Assembly: GCF_000158095.2 (NCBI RefSeq)
Contig: NZ_CM011002.1
Coordinates: 4,749,703-4,813,702 of the forward strand
DNA from: Roseibium alexandrii DFL-11
GTDB lineage: Bacteria; Pseudomonadota; Alphaproteobacteria; Rhizobiales; Stappiaceae
Length of the DNA: 64,000 bases
Direction of reading: 5' to 3'
The position numbers and the translations under genes are program-made. Of this stretch, positions 33,714 to 42,071 are shown in pieces. The notes under the pieces are model-generated. The model was not told the origin of the DNA. It saw nothing but the letters and a program-made list of their open reading frames with translations, and ran no database searches. Every line of letters starts with the position of its first letter. Within the stretch, counting starts at the first letter, position 1.

Positions 33714-34792
33714 TCCGTTTTGAACCCAGAGGTCCGGTTGCCGTTTCCAAAGTCATCAGCGTGACCGTGGCAGCCGCCGTTGCCGCCCTCGTTCTGGCGG
33801 CTGTCCCGATGCTGTTCGCAGGTCTGTCAGTCTTTGAAGCCTACGGTTTGATGATCAAGGGCGCTTTTGGGTCAGCCTTTGCCTTTACCGAAATGCTGAC
33901 CCGCGCAACGCCGTTGATCCTGACGGGACTTGCCGCCGCCGTTGCTTTCCGGGCAAAGCTTTGGAACATCGGTGCCGAAGGCCAGTTGTATGCCGGAGCT
34001 TTAGCTGCTGTTGCGGTCGGTACCGGCCTGTTCTCCGGTCCATCCTATGTGCTTATCCCGGCCGTCATTTTTGCTGGAGCCTTGATGGGCGGCCTGGTCA
34101 TGTTGGGGCCGACCCTGTTGAAAACCCGCCTAGGTGTTGATGAAGTGGTGACGACGCTTCTCCTGAATTTCGTCATTCTGCTCTTTGTGCAGATGATGCT
34201 GGAAGGTCCCATGCAGGACCCGATGGGGATGGGATGGCCGCAATCGGAACCCATTCTTGATGAAGCCGCGTTGCCCAAGCTGATGGACCGGATGCGCATT
34301 CATTGGGGCCTCATCATTGCGCTCATTTCCGCGCTTGGCGTTTACTTTCTTTTGAAACGTACGGTTTGGGGTTTTGAAATCCGTGCGGTTGGAGAAAACG
34401 CGTCCGCAGCCCGTCATGCCGGCATCCCGGTCACGGCAACCTTTATTCGGGTCGGATTGCTCTCCGGTGCGCTGGCAGGCCTTGCCGGTGTGGGCGAAGT
34501 TGCAGGGCTGAAGGGATACCTCACGGCAGACCTGTCACCAGGTTTCGGATACTCTGGTATCGTCGTTGCGATGCTGGCCGGACTGTCGCCGATTGGCGTC
34601 GTCTTTGCTGCGCTCTTTATTGCCAGCATTTTTGTCGGTGCAGATTCCATGTCCAGGGCCACCGGTGTTTCCAATTATCTGGCTGACCTGATCGTTGCGA
34701 TGGCGCTCTTGTGTGTTCTCGTATCCGGCTTGTTCTTGAGGTTCAAGATCCGCTTGGTCGGCGCGCCGTATGCAAAGGAGGCCTCGAAATGA
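33710..34792 (+). CDS. Nucleoside ABC transporter permease 1
   Basis: This 360-residue permease of the BMP-associated branch has hydrophobic helices throughout. Family segments are FRAKLWNIGAEGQLYAGALAA, LGVDEVVTTLLLNF and GFGYSGIVVAMLAGLSPIGV. It pairs with the second permease encoded next and overlaps its start by four bases (ATGA). Confidence 0.92.
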   Translation: MIRFEPRGPVAVSKVISVTVAAAVAALVLAAVPMLFAGLSVFEAYGLMIKGAFGSAFAFTEMLTRATPLILTGLAAAVAFRAKLWNIGAEGQLYAGALAAVAVGTGLFSGPSYVLIPAVIFAGALMGGLVMLGPTLLKTRLGVDEVVTTLLLNFVILLFVQMMLEGPMQDPMGMGWPQSEPILDEAALPKLMDRMRIHWGLIIALISALGVYFLLKRTVWGFEIRAVGENASAARHAGIPVTATFIRVGLLSGALAGLAGVGEVAGLKGYLTADLSPGFGYSGIVVAMLAGLSPIGVVFAALFIASIFVGADSMSRATGVSNYLADLIVAMALLCVLVSGLFLRFKIRLVGAPYAKEASK

Positions 34793-35733
34793 TCGAGATC
34801 CTCGAGATTCTTGTGTCCGAAAACTTCTGGGCCGCCTCCCTGCGCATCGCCACGCCGCTGATTTTTGGGGTGATTGGTGCGCTTATCTGCGAGCGGGCCG
34901 GGGTGCTCAATCTTGGTATTGAAGGCATCTTCACAGCGGGCGCAATGGCTGGCTGGATGGCAGTCTGGCTCGGAGCAGGGCTTTGGGGCGGTGTGCTTGT
35001 CGCCGCATTGGCCGGTGGGCTGTTCGGGTTGCTTCATGCCATCCTAACGGTGCCGCTGGGGTTATCTCAGCATGTCTCGGGGATCGGCGTCACACTGTTT
35101 GCAACATCGCTCAGTTATTTTATCTACCGGACTGCTCTGCCGGATGTGTCGTCACCGCCGCGGATTGAAGCGTTTCAGCCGCTCGATATCCCGATCCTGT
35201 CCGATCTGCCATTTATCGGGCCGGCTTTGTTTCAACAAACGTCGCTGACATTTCTTGCACTGATCCTGGTTCTTGCGACAGGCTATGTGCTTTATCGGAC
35301 GCCGCTCGGTCTTGCGATCCAGGCCGTGGGCGACAATCCGTCGGCGGTCGAATCCCAAGGGCTCTCAGTCTACGGTCTGCGCATGGGCGCAGTCGTTGTC
35401 GGCTCATCGATCATGGCGCTGGGGGGGGCGTTCTTGACCATGTCGGCCTTTGATGCGTTCTTCTTCGGCATGGTCAATGGTCGTGGCTGGATCTGTATTG
35501 CCTTGACCGTTTTCGCCTCCTGGCGGCCTGGAAAAGCGCTGATCGGTGCGTTGTTGTTCGGTGCGTTTGACGCGTTCCAAGTCCGCCTTCAGACAGAAGT
35601 CGGCAGCTTCATCCCCGGACAGATCTTCCTGATGATGCCGTATATTCTGTCCATCATCGCGCTGATCGTGGTGGCCCGGAAAGCTGATTATCCGCGCGCA
35701 CTGCTTGTTCCTTATTTCCGCGGCCAACGCTGA
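34789..35733 (+). CDS. Nucleoside ABC transporter permease 2
   Basis: This 314-residue permease has family segments CERAGVLNLGIEGIFTAGA, LSQHVSGIGVTLFATSLSY and GRGWICIALTVFASWRPGKAL. The ATG at 34789 overlaps the previous stop, and an upstream extension of the frame is discarded. With the other components it completes a BMP-type importer. Confidence 0.92.
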   Translation: MIEILEILVSENFWAASLRIATPLIFGVIGALICERAGVLNLGIEGIFTAGAMAGWMAVWLGAGLWGGVLVAALAGGLFGLLHAILTVPLGLSQHVSGIGVTLFATSLSYFIYRTALPDVSSPPRIEAFQPLDIPILSDLPFIGPALFQQTSLTFLALILVLATGYVLYRTPLGLAIQAVGDNPSAVESQGLSVYGLRMGAVVVGSSIMALGGAFLTMSAFDAFFFGMVNGRGWICIALTVFASWRPGKALIGALLFGAFDAFQVRLQTEVGSFIPGQIFLMMPYILSIIALIVVARKADYPRALLVPYFRGQR

Positions 35734-35746
35734 CAGGTATTTACCG

Positions 35747-37039
35747 ATGTCCTTTGATTTACTCGTCAAAAACGCAAACCTGCCGGATGGCCGGACCGGG
35801 ATCGACATCGCTTGCCTAGATGGGCGGATTGTGGCCGTCGAGACTGGGATCACAGCTGACGCGGCTGAGGTGATCGATGCCACTGCCAAGCTGGTGTCTC
35901 CGCCCTTCGTCGACAGCCATTTTCACATGGATGCGACTTTGTCGCTCGGTTTGCCGCGCATGAACCAGAGCGGGACGCTACTGGAGGGCATCGCGCTCTG
36001 GGGCGAGCTGAAGGGGATCCTGACTGTCGACGCCGTGATTGAGAGGGCGCTGAAGTACTGTGACCTCGCTGTCTCCCAAGGGCTGCTTGCGATCCGCACC
36101 CATGTCGATGTGTGTGATGACAAGCTCACCGGCGTTCAGGGGCTTTTGGAAGTCCGCGAAAAGGTCAAGGATTACATCGATCTGCAACTAGTTGCTTTTC
36201 CGCAAGACGGTCTCTACCGCTCACCGAGTGCTGAAACAAACCTGCTGAAAGCCCTTGATATGGGCGTTGATATCGTTGGGGGCATTCCGCATTTCGAAAG
36301 AACCATGGACGATGGAGCAAAGTCCGTTCGCCGACTTTGCGAAATTGCTGCGGAGCGCGGTCTGATGGTCGACATGCATTGCGATGAAACCGATGACCCG
36401 ATGTCCCGCCACATCGAGACGCTCGCCTATGAGACGCAAAGACTGGGCTTGCAGGGCCGGGTGGCTGGATCGCATCTGACCTCGATGCATTCCATGGACA
36501 ATTACTACGTGTCAAAACTCTTGCCCTTGATCGCCGAAGCTGAGGTGCATGCGATCGCAAATCCGTTGATCAACATCACGCTTCAGGGAAGGCATGACAC
36601 CTATCCGAAACGGCGCGGTCAGACACGCGTTCCGGAAATGCGCTCCTATGGCATCAACGTCGCCTTTGGGCATGACTGCGTGATGGACCCTTGGTACTCC
36701 ATGGGATCCGGAGACATGCTGGAAGTCGCGAGCATGGGCCTGCACGTTGCTCAAATGACCAGCCGTGAGGAGATCCGCTATTGTTATGACTGCGTGACCA
36801 CCCATCCGGCAAAAGCGATGGGGCTCGAAGGGTACGGCCTGGAGAAGGGCTGCAAGGCGGATTTCGTGCTTCTGCAAGCGCGCGATACCATTGAGGCGAT
36901 CCGGCTCAAAGCCGCCCGGTTGGCAGTTATTAAGTCCGGCAAGGTGATCGCAACATCCGAACCTCGTCAGACACGTCTTGCAATTGAGGGCCGCCCGGGG
37001 CTGGTCAATCCGGCAGATTACGCTCCTAAGGAACATTAG
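35747..37039 (+). CDS. Cytosine deaminase-like amidohydrolase
   Basis: This 430-residue amidohydrolase-superfamily enzyme is close to CodA. It has the metal motif HFHMD at residues 58-62, MHCDETDDP in the middle, GSHLTSMHSM, and GHDCVMDPWYSMGSGDML with the catalytic Asp. CodA relatives deaminate cytosine, isoguanine or creatinine-like rings. Being the fifth gene of a nucleoside importer operon supports a nucleobase substrate. It begins 14 bp after the permease stop. It could act on bases released from imported nucleosides, but no nucleosidase is visible in the window. Confidence 0.85.
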   Translation: MSFDLLVKNANLPDGRTGIDIACLDGRIVAVETGITADAAEVIDATAKLVSPPFVDSHFHMDATLSLGLPRMNQSGTLLEGIALWGELKGILTVDAVIERALKYCDLAVSQGLLAIRTHVDVCDDKLTGVQGLLEVREKVKDYIDLQLVAFPQDGLYRSPSAETNLLKALDMGVDIVGGIPHFERTMDDGAKSVRRLCEIAAERGLMVDMHCDETDDPMSRHIETLAYETQRLGLQGRVAGSHLTSMHSMDNYYVSKLLPLIAEAEVHAIANPLINITLQGRHDTYPKRRGQTRVPEMRSYGINVAFGHDCVMDPWYSMGSGDMLEVASMGLHVAQMTSREEIRYCYDCVTTHPAKAMGLEGYGLEKGCKADFVLLQARDTIEAIRLKAARLAVIKSGKVIATSEPRQTRLAIEGRPGLVNPADYAPKEH

Positions 37040-37125
37040 GCCTTGCCAATTGCGGCGGCTGTGGTTGACACACGGCGCCACATCCGATGCCATCGTCCTG
37101 TTTGGTTCAAGACAGGGGTGGCGCG

Positions 37126-37851
37126 ATGAGACTGTTGGTCAAAGTAAGCGGTGAAGCTCTCGCCGAAGGATCCGCAGGTGTCTTTTCTGACGCGGCGATC
37201 TCCAGAGTGTCTTCTCACCTCGTTGCGCTTGCTGAAAGGGGTCACGAAGTTGCGGTTGTTGTCGGTGGCGGAAACATATTCCGGGGCACCAGCTCCTCAG
37301 ATTGGAATATTGAGCATGTCGAAGCGGACAATGTTGGCATGCTCGGGACCATTGCGAATGGCATTCTTCTTCGGGCTAAGGTGGAAGCGACATCGAACCT
37401 TGAAGTCCGGTTAATGTCGGCCGTCGACATTCCGGCAATTGGTGAAAAATACATCCGCCGGCGGGCGCTGCGGCATCTGGAAAAAGGCCGGCTCGTCATC
37501 CTGAGCGGAGGGATCGGCCAACCTTTTGTGACCACAGATTATCCTTCGGTCCAGCGTGCCGTTGAACTGGAATGCGCCAGTGTTCTCTGTCTGAAAAACG
37601 GTATTGATGGGGTCTACGACAGTGACCCAAAAACCAAACCGGACGCAAAGCGGTATCGGACACTCTCTATCGAAACCGCGATCACCAACTCCTTGGGGTT
37701 CATGGACCGTTCGGCCCTGGTCTTGGCCAAACAGCACAATGTTCATGTGCATGTAATTGGTGTTGATACGGGCATAGATGTTGTCGACGCTGTTGCCAGC
37801 GATGCTGTCGGCACTCGCGTGTCCCGAGACGCTGAGAGCAAATTTTACTGA
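37126..37851 (+). CDS. UMP kinase (PyrH)-family paralogue
   Basis: This 241-residue amino-acid-kinase-fold protein resembles bacterial UMP kinase: an initial KVSGEAL, VVVGGGNIFRG at residues 44-54, DNVGMLGTIANGILL starting at Asp68, and GGIGQPFVTTDYPSVQRA. Canonical pyrH normally sits with tsf and frr. This copy instead follows a nucleoside importer and a cytosine-deaminase-like gene, 86 bp downstream. It is therefore probably a second, specialised nucleotide or nucleoside kinase, though it might be the only UMP kinase of the cell. The fold is certain; the substrate is not. Confidence 0.8.
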   Translation: MRLLVKVSGEALAEGSAGVFSDAAISRVSSHLVALAERGHEVAVVVGGGNIFRGTSSSDWNIEHVEADNVGMLGTIANGILLRAKVEATSNLEVRLMSAVDIPAIGEKYIRRRALRHLEKGRLVILSGGIGQPFVTTDYPSVQRAVELECASVLCLKNGIDGVYDSDPKTKPDAKRYRTLSIETAITNSLGFMDRSALVLAKQHNVHVHVIGVDTGIDVVDAVASDAVGTRVSRDAESKFY

Positions 37852-37970
37852 GTTCCAGTTTCTTGTATCAGTGCCAACCAGATAAGCGTCAAGTCATGGT
37901 TGTGGCTTGTGTCATCAAAGGGATGTTCTTACCCTTGCCGGAAAGCTACGCCGAGTAGCAGGTGTATTTG

Positions 37971-38888
37971 ATGGGTGGATTGCGAATGCCAAGCATAATT
38001 TTTCTAAGGTTTCAGCCGGTTTGGGTTCGGCTTGCCGGTGTTTCTATCTCTTTGTTTTGTGCAGCCGGTGGTGCGATGGCTGCTCAAGAAGAGGTCGTGA
38101 TCGAGGGTGTCCCGGTCGTGGTCACCGAGGAATCCATCAAATGCGATATTGACCCGGCCGACGTTCCCAAGGACATCAGTGTCAAGCGGCTCGTGGATTG
38201 CAATTCCGCGGAACTTGTCGAAATTGACTTGCCCGGAGAGAGCATCGCGGCCATCAAATTCACGATAACTCCTGACGATAAAAAGATTTCTTCCGGAACC
38301 CGTGCTGAGTTGCGCGACATGCACGTTGCCAAAAACGGGGATGAGACCTGGTATCGGTTCTCAACGCTTCTGCCCGGTGATTTCCCAATGGAGTCAAAGC
38401 ACCGATTGGTGATGGCGCAATGGCACGAGCGGGTGAATGAAGGTCAGGAAAGCCTGCGGCCGCCCTTGTCTCACCGCCTTTGGGATGGTCGGTTTGTTGT
38501 CACCCTTTGGAACGGCGAGCGCATCAAGAAGCTTGGATCCAAGAAGGGCGATGGCGAGATCCTGCATTCGCAGCCGGAGCTTCAACGCGAGTTGTTTCAC
38601 GAATACGCTTATAAGGTCGTCTGGTCTCCTGAGGATGATGGTGAAATTGTCGGTTGGCGGCGCGAGTGCTTACCAGCCGATGTGGCTTGCATAAACGGCG
38701 TCTGGGAAGAGTTCATCCGCCACAACGGACCGACAGGCTATACAGACAAAGAGGTCAACGGCTATTACTTCAAGATTGGGCTATATACTGTCCGCGAGTT
38801 TGACGTGCCCTTTACCGCTTACCACAACGGCTACGGCAGAGGCGCTTCTGCGGCCGACATCGGCCTCACTGATCCGATGTTTCAATAG
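37971..38888 (+). CDS. Secreted polysaccharide lyase-like protein
   Basis: This 305-residue protein has an N-terminal hydrophobic signal segment ending near GGAMAAQ. The rest looks like the jelly-roll polysaccharide lyase/heparin-lyase-like family: GTRAELRDMHV, WYRFSTLLPGDFP, RLVMAQWHE and the C-terminal GYYFKIGLY strand. Such proteins cleave acidic polysaccharides outside the cell. The start is uncertain between ATG 37971 and ATG 37986. It stands alone on the plus strand, and its 3' end overlaps bhcR by 23 bp. Family membership is by visual resemblance only. Confidence 0.65.
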   Translation: MGGLRMPSIIFLRFQPVWVRLAGVSISLFCAAGGAMAAQEEVVIEGVPVVVTEESIKCDIDPADVPKDISVKRLVDCNSAELVEIDLPGESIAAIKFTITPDDKKISSGTRAELRDMHVAKNGDETWYRFSTLLPGDFPMESKHRLVMAQWHERVNEGQESLRPPLSHRLWDGRFVVTLWNGERIKKLGSKKGDGEILHSQPELQRELFHEYAYKVVWSPEDDGEIVGWRRECLPADVACINGVWEEFIRHNGPTGYTDKEVNGYYFKIGLYTVREFDVPFTAYHNGYGRGASAADIGLTDPMFQ

Positions 38889-39720
38889 GCGGTTCTCCGC
38901 CGAGTGCGGATGTCAGCGTCCCGGCTGCATTCATGACGGCGGAGCCAAGGCTCTGGATTTTGTTCTCTGTTACCCGGCTTGTTGGTCCCGAGATCGACAA
39001 CCCGGCTGCGATCTCGCCATAGTGGTTGAAGACCGGCGCTGCGATGCAGCGCATGCCGAGGTTTTTTTCCTCCCCGTCAATCGAATAGCCGCGCGTTTGC
39101 GCTTGGGCCAGATCGGCTTTCAGGAGCCCGGCGTCGCATAATGTGTAGCTGGTAAAGCGTTCCCGCTTGGAGCTCTTCAGGATTTTCTCACACAGTGTTT
39201 CGGGCATGAAGGCGAGTAGGGCCTTGCCGATCCCGGATGCGTGCAGAGGAGACAAGGAGCCAGGCGGAAAGAAGGCCCGGATGCTGGCATGCGTTTCCAC
39301 CTGACTGACGAACAGCACCTGATCTCCTTTTTGAATGCCGAGATTGGCGGTTTCGCCTGTCTTTTCCATGAGCTCCCGCAAGATTGGCCGTGCCCGCTCA
39401 ACAAGACTGGTGCGGCGCAAGAAGCGGGCACCCACGATGAACGCGGATGGGCCGATGTGCCAGAGTTGCTGGGCTTGGTCGAACTCAACCAACCCCCGCG
39501 TTTCAAGCGTAAAAAGGATCCGGTAGAGCGTTGCAGTGGATTCTCCAGTCTGGTCGGAGAGCGCCGACAAGGAAACCCCCGACTGCGTGCTCAAATGCTC
39601 AAAAACAGCCATCGCCCTATCGAGTGATTTGATGGTGTTCTGACCGCTCTTATCGTCCCAAGCGCGCGGCCGCCCCCGTGCCTTTCTCCCGGCGATCAAG
39701 TCGTTTTCGCGTTCTGGCAT
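38866..39720 (-). CDS. bhcR: IclR family regulator BhcR
   Basis: This 284-residue IclR regulator has an N-terminal winged helix (SLDRAMAVFEHLSTQSGVSLSALSDQTGES split over residues 31-60) and a C-terminal effector domain with GIGKALLAF and ISGPTSRVT. It is divergent from bhcABCD, as in Paracoccus denitrificans, where BhcR senses glyoxylate and controls the operon. Its 3' end overlaps the convergent lyase gene. Confidence 0.88.
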   Translation of the reverse strand: MPERENDLIAGRKARGRPRAWDDKSGQNTIKSLDRAMAVFEHLSTQSGVSLSALSDQTGESTATLYRILFTLETRGLVEFDQAQQLWHIGPSAFIVGARFLRRTSLVERARPILRELMEKTGETANLGIQKGDQVLFVSQVETHASIRAFFPPGSLSPLHASGIGKALLAFMPETLCEKILKSSKRERFTSYTLCDAGLLKADLAQAQTRGYSIDGEEKNLGMRCIAAPVFNHYGEIAAGLSISGPTSRVTENKIQSLGSAVMNAAGTLTSALGGEPPIETSDQ

Positions 39721-39890
39721 GAGACTGTCTCTACATATTATTGAAAAACTAATTCATCTTATGAAAAATATATCTATCTGACAATATTGATTTTTTCTGT
39801 ATTTCTTGCTTTTAAAAAAGTTTTTTAAAAAAATTGCATGCTCTGGATGCGTTCCGGTAACGTTTCATGAAACCGTGAGAGGAAACGGCC
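39721..39890. promoter_or_regulatory. Divergent bhcR/bhcA promoter with palindromes
   Basis: This very AT-rich 170-bp region contains an inverted repeat TTCAT-CTT-ATGAA at 39753-39765 and a perfect 12-bp palindrome GTTTCATGAAAC at 39862-39873, 17 bp before bhcA. Either could be the BhcR site. The first shares the TTCAT/ATGAA half-sites with the second. Confidence 0.5.
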
Positions 39891-41081
39891 ATGAGCTTTC
39901 AAAACCCTGTTTTTATTCCAGGTCCCACAAACATGCCGGATGCGCTTCGCAAAGCGTGCGATATGCCGACACTGGACCACCGTTCACCGCTGTTTGGTGA
40001 AATTCTCCAGCCGGCACTTTCGGGGGTAAAAAAGATACTCAAGAGCGAGCTTGCAGAGGTTTTCATCTTTCCATCGACTGGTACCGGTGGATGGGAAACA
40101 GTGATCACGAACACTTTAAGCCCGGGCGACAAGATCCTGGCGGCTCGCAACGGGATGTTCTCCCATCGCTGGATCGACCTTTGTCAGCGTCACGGGCTTG
40201 ACGTTGTGATTGTTGATACGCCGTGGGGAACTGGTTTGCCCGCGGATCGCTACGAAGAAATTTTGGCCGCAGACACCCATCATGAAATCAAGGCGGTGCT
40301 TGCTACGCACAATGAGACGGCAACGGGCGTTAAATCGGATATTGCCGCAGTTCGCCGGGCGCTCAACAATGCCAAGCATCCGGCGCTGCTTTATGTCGAC
40401 GGCGTCAGCTCCATTGCTTCCATGGATTTCCGGATGGACGAGTGGGGCGTTGATGCCGCTGTCACGGGATCGCAGAAAGGCTTCATGCTGCCGGCAGGCC
40501 TTGCAATCGTCGGATTGTCGCCGAAGGCGCAGGCCGCCGTCGACCAGGGGAAACTGCCGCGGACCTTCTTCGACATTCGCGACATGCGGAAATCCTATGC
40601 GGTCAATGCTTACCCCTACACACCTGCGGTTGGACTGCTTAACGGCCTGAAACACAGCTGCGACATGCTGCTGTCTGAAGGCCTCGACAATGTGTTTGCC
40701 CGGCACCATCGCATCGCAGAAGGCGTGCGCGCTGCCGTCCATGCCTGGGGGCTTCAGCTTTGTGCGGGATCCCGCGATGTCTATTCCGACACGGTCAGCG
40801 CCATTCGAACCCCTGAGGGCTTCAACGCCACGGACATCATCACCCATGCAGCCGGGAAATACGGTGTTGCGTTTGGCGTTGGCCTCGGGGAAGTGGCCGG
40901 CAAGGTCTTCCGGATCGGGCACCTCGGAAGCCTCACCGACGTCATGACCCTCTCTGGTCTGGCAACAGCGGAAATGGTCATGGCGGACCTGGGTCTTTCC
41001 ATCAAACTGGGCTCAGGCGTTGCCGCGGCTCAAGACTACTACCGCACCGAGGAGGCCGTTTCCTCAAAGGAGGCTGCATGA
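39891..41081 (+). CDS. bhcA: Aspartate-glyoxylate aminotransferase
   Basis: This 396-residue class V PLP aminotransferase has the cofactor lysine Lys196 in GSQKGFMLPAG, plus N-terminal GPTNMPDALR and TLDHRSP motifs typical of serine/alanine-glyoxylate aminotransferases. In the beta-hydroxyaspartate cycle BhcA makes glycine from glyoxylate using aspartate as amino donor. The gene order bhcA-B-C-D with a divergent IclR gene matches the described operon. It overlaps bhcB by four bases. Confidence 0.93.
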   Translation: MSFQNPVFIPGPTNMPDALRKACDMPTLDHRSPLFGEILQPALSGVKKILKSELAEVFIFPSTGTGGWETVITNTLSPGDKILAARNGMFSHRWIDLCQRHGLDVVIVDTPWGTGLPADRYEEILAADTHHEIKAVLATHNETATGVKSDIAAVRRALNNAKHPALLYVDGVSSIASMDFRMDEWGVDAAVTGSQKGFMLPAGLAIVGLSPKAQAAVDQGKLPRTFFDIRDMRKSYAVNAYPYTPAVGLLNGLKHSCDMLLSEGLDNVFARHHRIAEGVRAAVHAWGLQLCAGSRDVYSDTVSAIRTPEGFNATDIITHAAGKYGVAFGVGLGEVAGKVFRIGHLGSLTDVMTLSGLATAEMVMADLGLSIKLGSGVAAAQDYYRTEEAVSSKEAA

Positions 41082-42049
41082 AAACCAACGCCCTGAACTC
41101 TTACGTCCCAACCCTGGAAGACATTCTGGTTGCGCATGAACGGATCAAGCCGCACGTGCATCGCACCCCGGTTCTGACGTCTTCCTTCTTGAATGATCTG
41201 ACCGGCGCTGAGCTGTTCTTCAAGTGTGAGAATTTTCAGAAAGCAGGTGCCTTCAAGGTGCGCGGTGCCTCCAATGCGGTTTTCGGCCTGGATGAAGAAA
41301 CAGCGAAATCAGGTGTTGCCACACACAGTTCGGGCAATCATGCCCTCAGCTTGTCATATGCAGCGGGCCGGCGTGGCATCCCGTGTCACGTGGTTATGCC
41401 GCATACAGCACCGCAGGCCAAAAAGGATGCCGTGCGCGGCTATGGTGGCATCATCACGGAGTGCGAACCGTCAACCTCCAGCCGCGAAGCGGTCTTTGCC
41501 GAAGTGGAGGAAAAGACCGGCGCCGAATTCGTCCATCCCTACAACGACCCACGCGTGATTGCCGGGCAGGGAACCTGTTCCAAGGAACTTATGGAGCAGA
41601 CTGATGGTCTCGACATGGTGATTGCGCCGATTGGCGGCGGCGGGATGGTCTCTGGAACATGCCTGACCCTGTCCAACCTGGCACCGGAGGTAAAGATCTT
41701 CGCGGCCGAACCGGAACAGGCGGACGATGCCGCGCGCAGCCTCCGCGCCGGTCACATCATCGCGGACGATGCTCCCAAAACCGTTGCCGATGGCCTGAAA
41801 GTGCCGCTTAAGGATCTGACATGGCACTTCGTCTCCAATTACGTATCGGATGTCTTGACGGCTTCCGAGCAAGAGATTGTCGAGGCGATGCGGCTGACCT
41901 GGGCGCGCTTGAAAATCGTCATGGAGCCATCCTCCGCCGTGCCGCTCGCGACAATCTTGAAGAACAAGCACATCTTCGCGGGCAAGCGTGTTGGTGTCAT
42001 CATCACCGGCGGCAACGTCGACCTGAACAAACTCCCTTGGACCCTTTGA
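41078..42049 (+). CDS. bhcB: beta-hydroxyaspartate dehydratase
   Basis: This 323-residue fold-II PLP enzyme is of the serine/threonine dehydratase type, with Lys60 in ENFQKAGAFKVRGA, the substrate loop SSGNHALSLS and the phosphate cup GGGGMVSGT. In the cycle BhcB dehydrates erythro-beta-hydroxyaspartate to iminosuccinate. Alone it could be called a threonine dehydratase (eutB-like), but its position between bhcA and bhcC decides the call. Confidence 0.92.
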   Translation: MKTNALNSYVPTLEDILVAHERIKPHVHRTPVLTSSFLNDLTGAELFFKCENFQKAGAFKVRGASNAVFGLDEETAKSGVATHSSGNHALSLSYAAGRRGIPCHVVMPHTAPQAKKDAVRGYGGIITECEPSTSSREAVFAEVEEKTGAEFVHPYNDPRVIAGQGTCSKELMEQTDGLDMVIAPIGGGGMVSGTCLTLSNLAPEVKIFAAEPEQADDAARSLRAGHIIADDAPKTVADGLKVPLKDLTWHFVSNYVSDVLTASEQEIVEAMRLTWARLKIVMEPSSAVPLATILKNKHIFAGKRVGVIITGGNVDLNKLPWTL

Positions 42050-42071
42050 AGCCGTTTCGGAGATCAAACTG

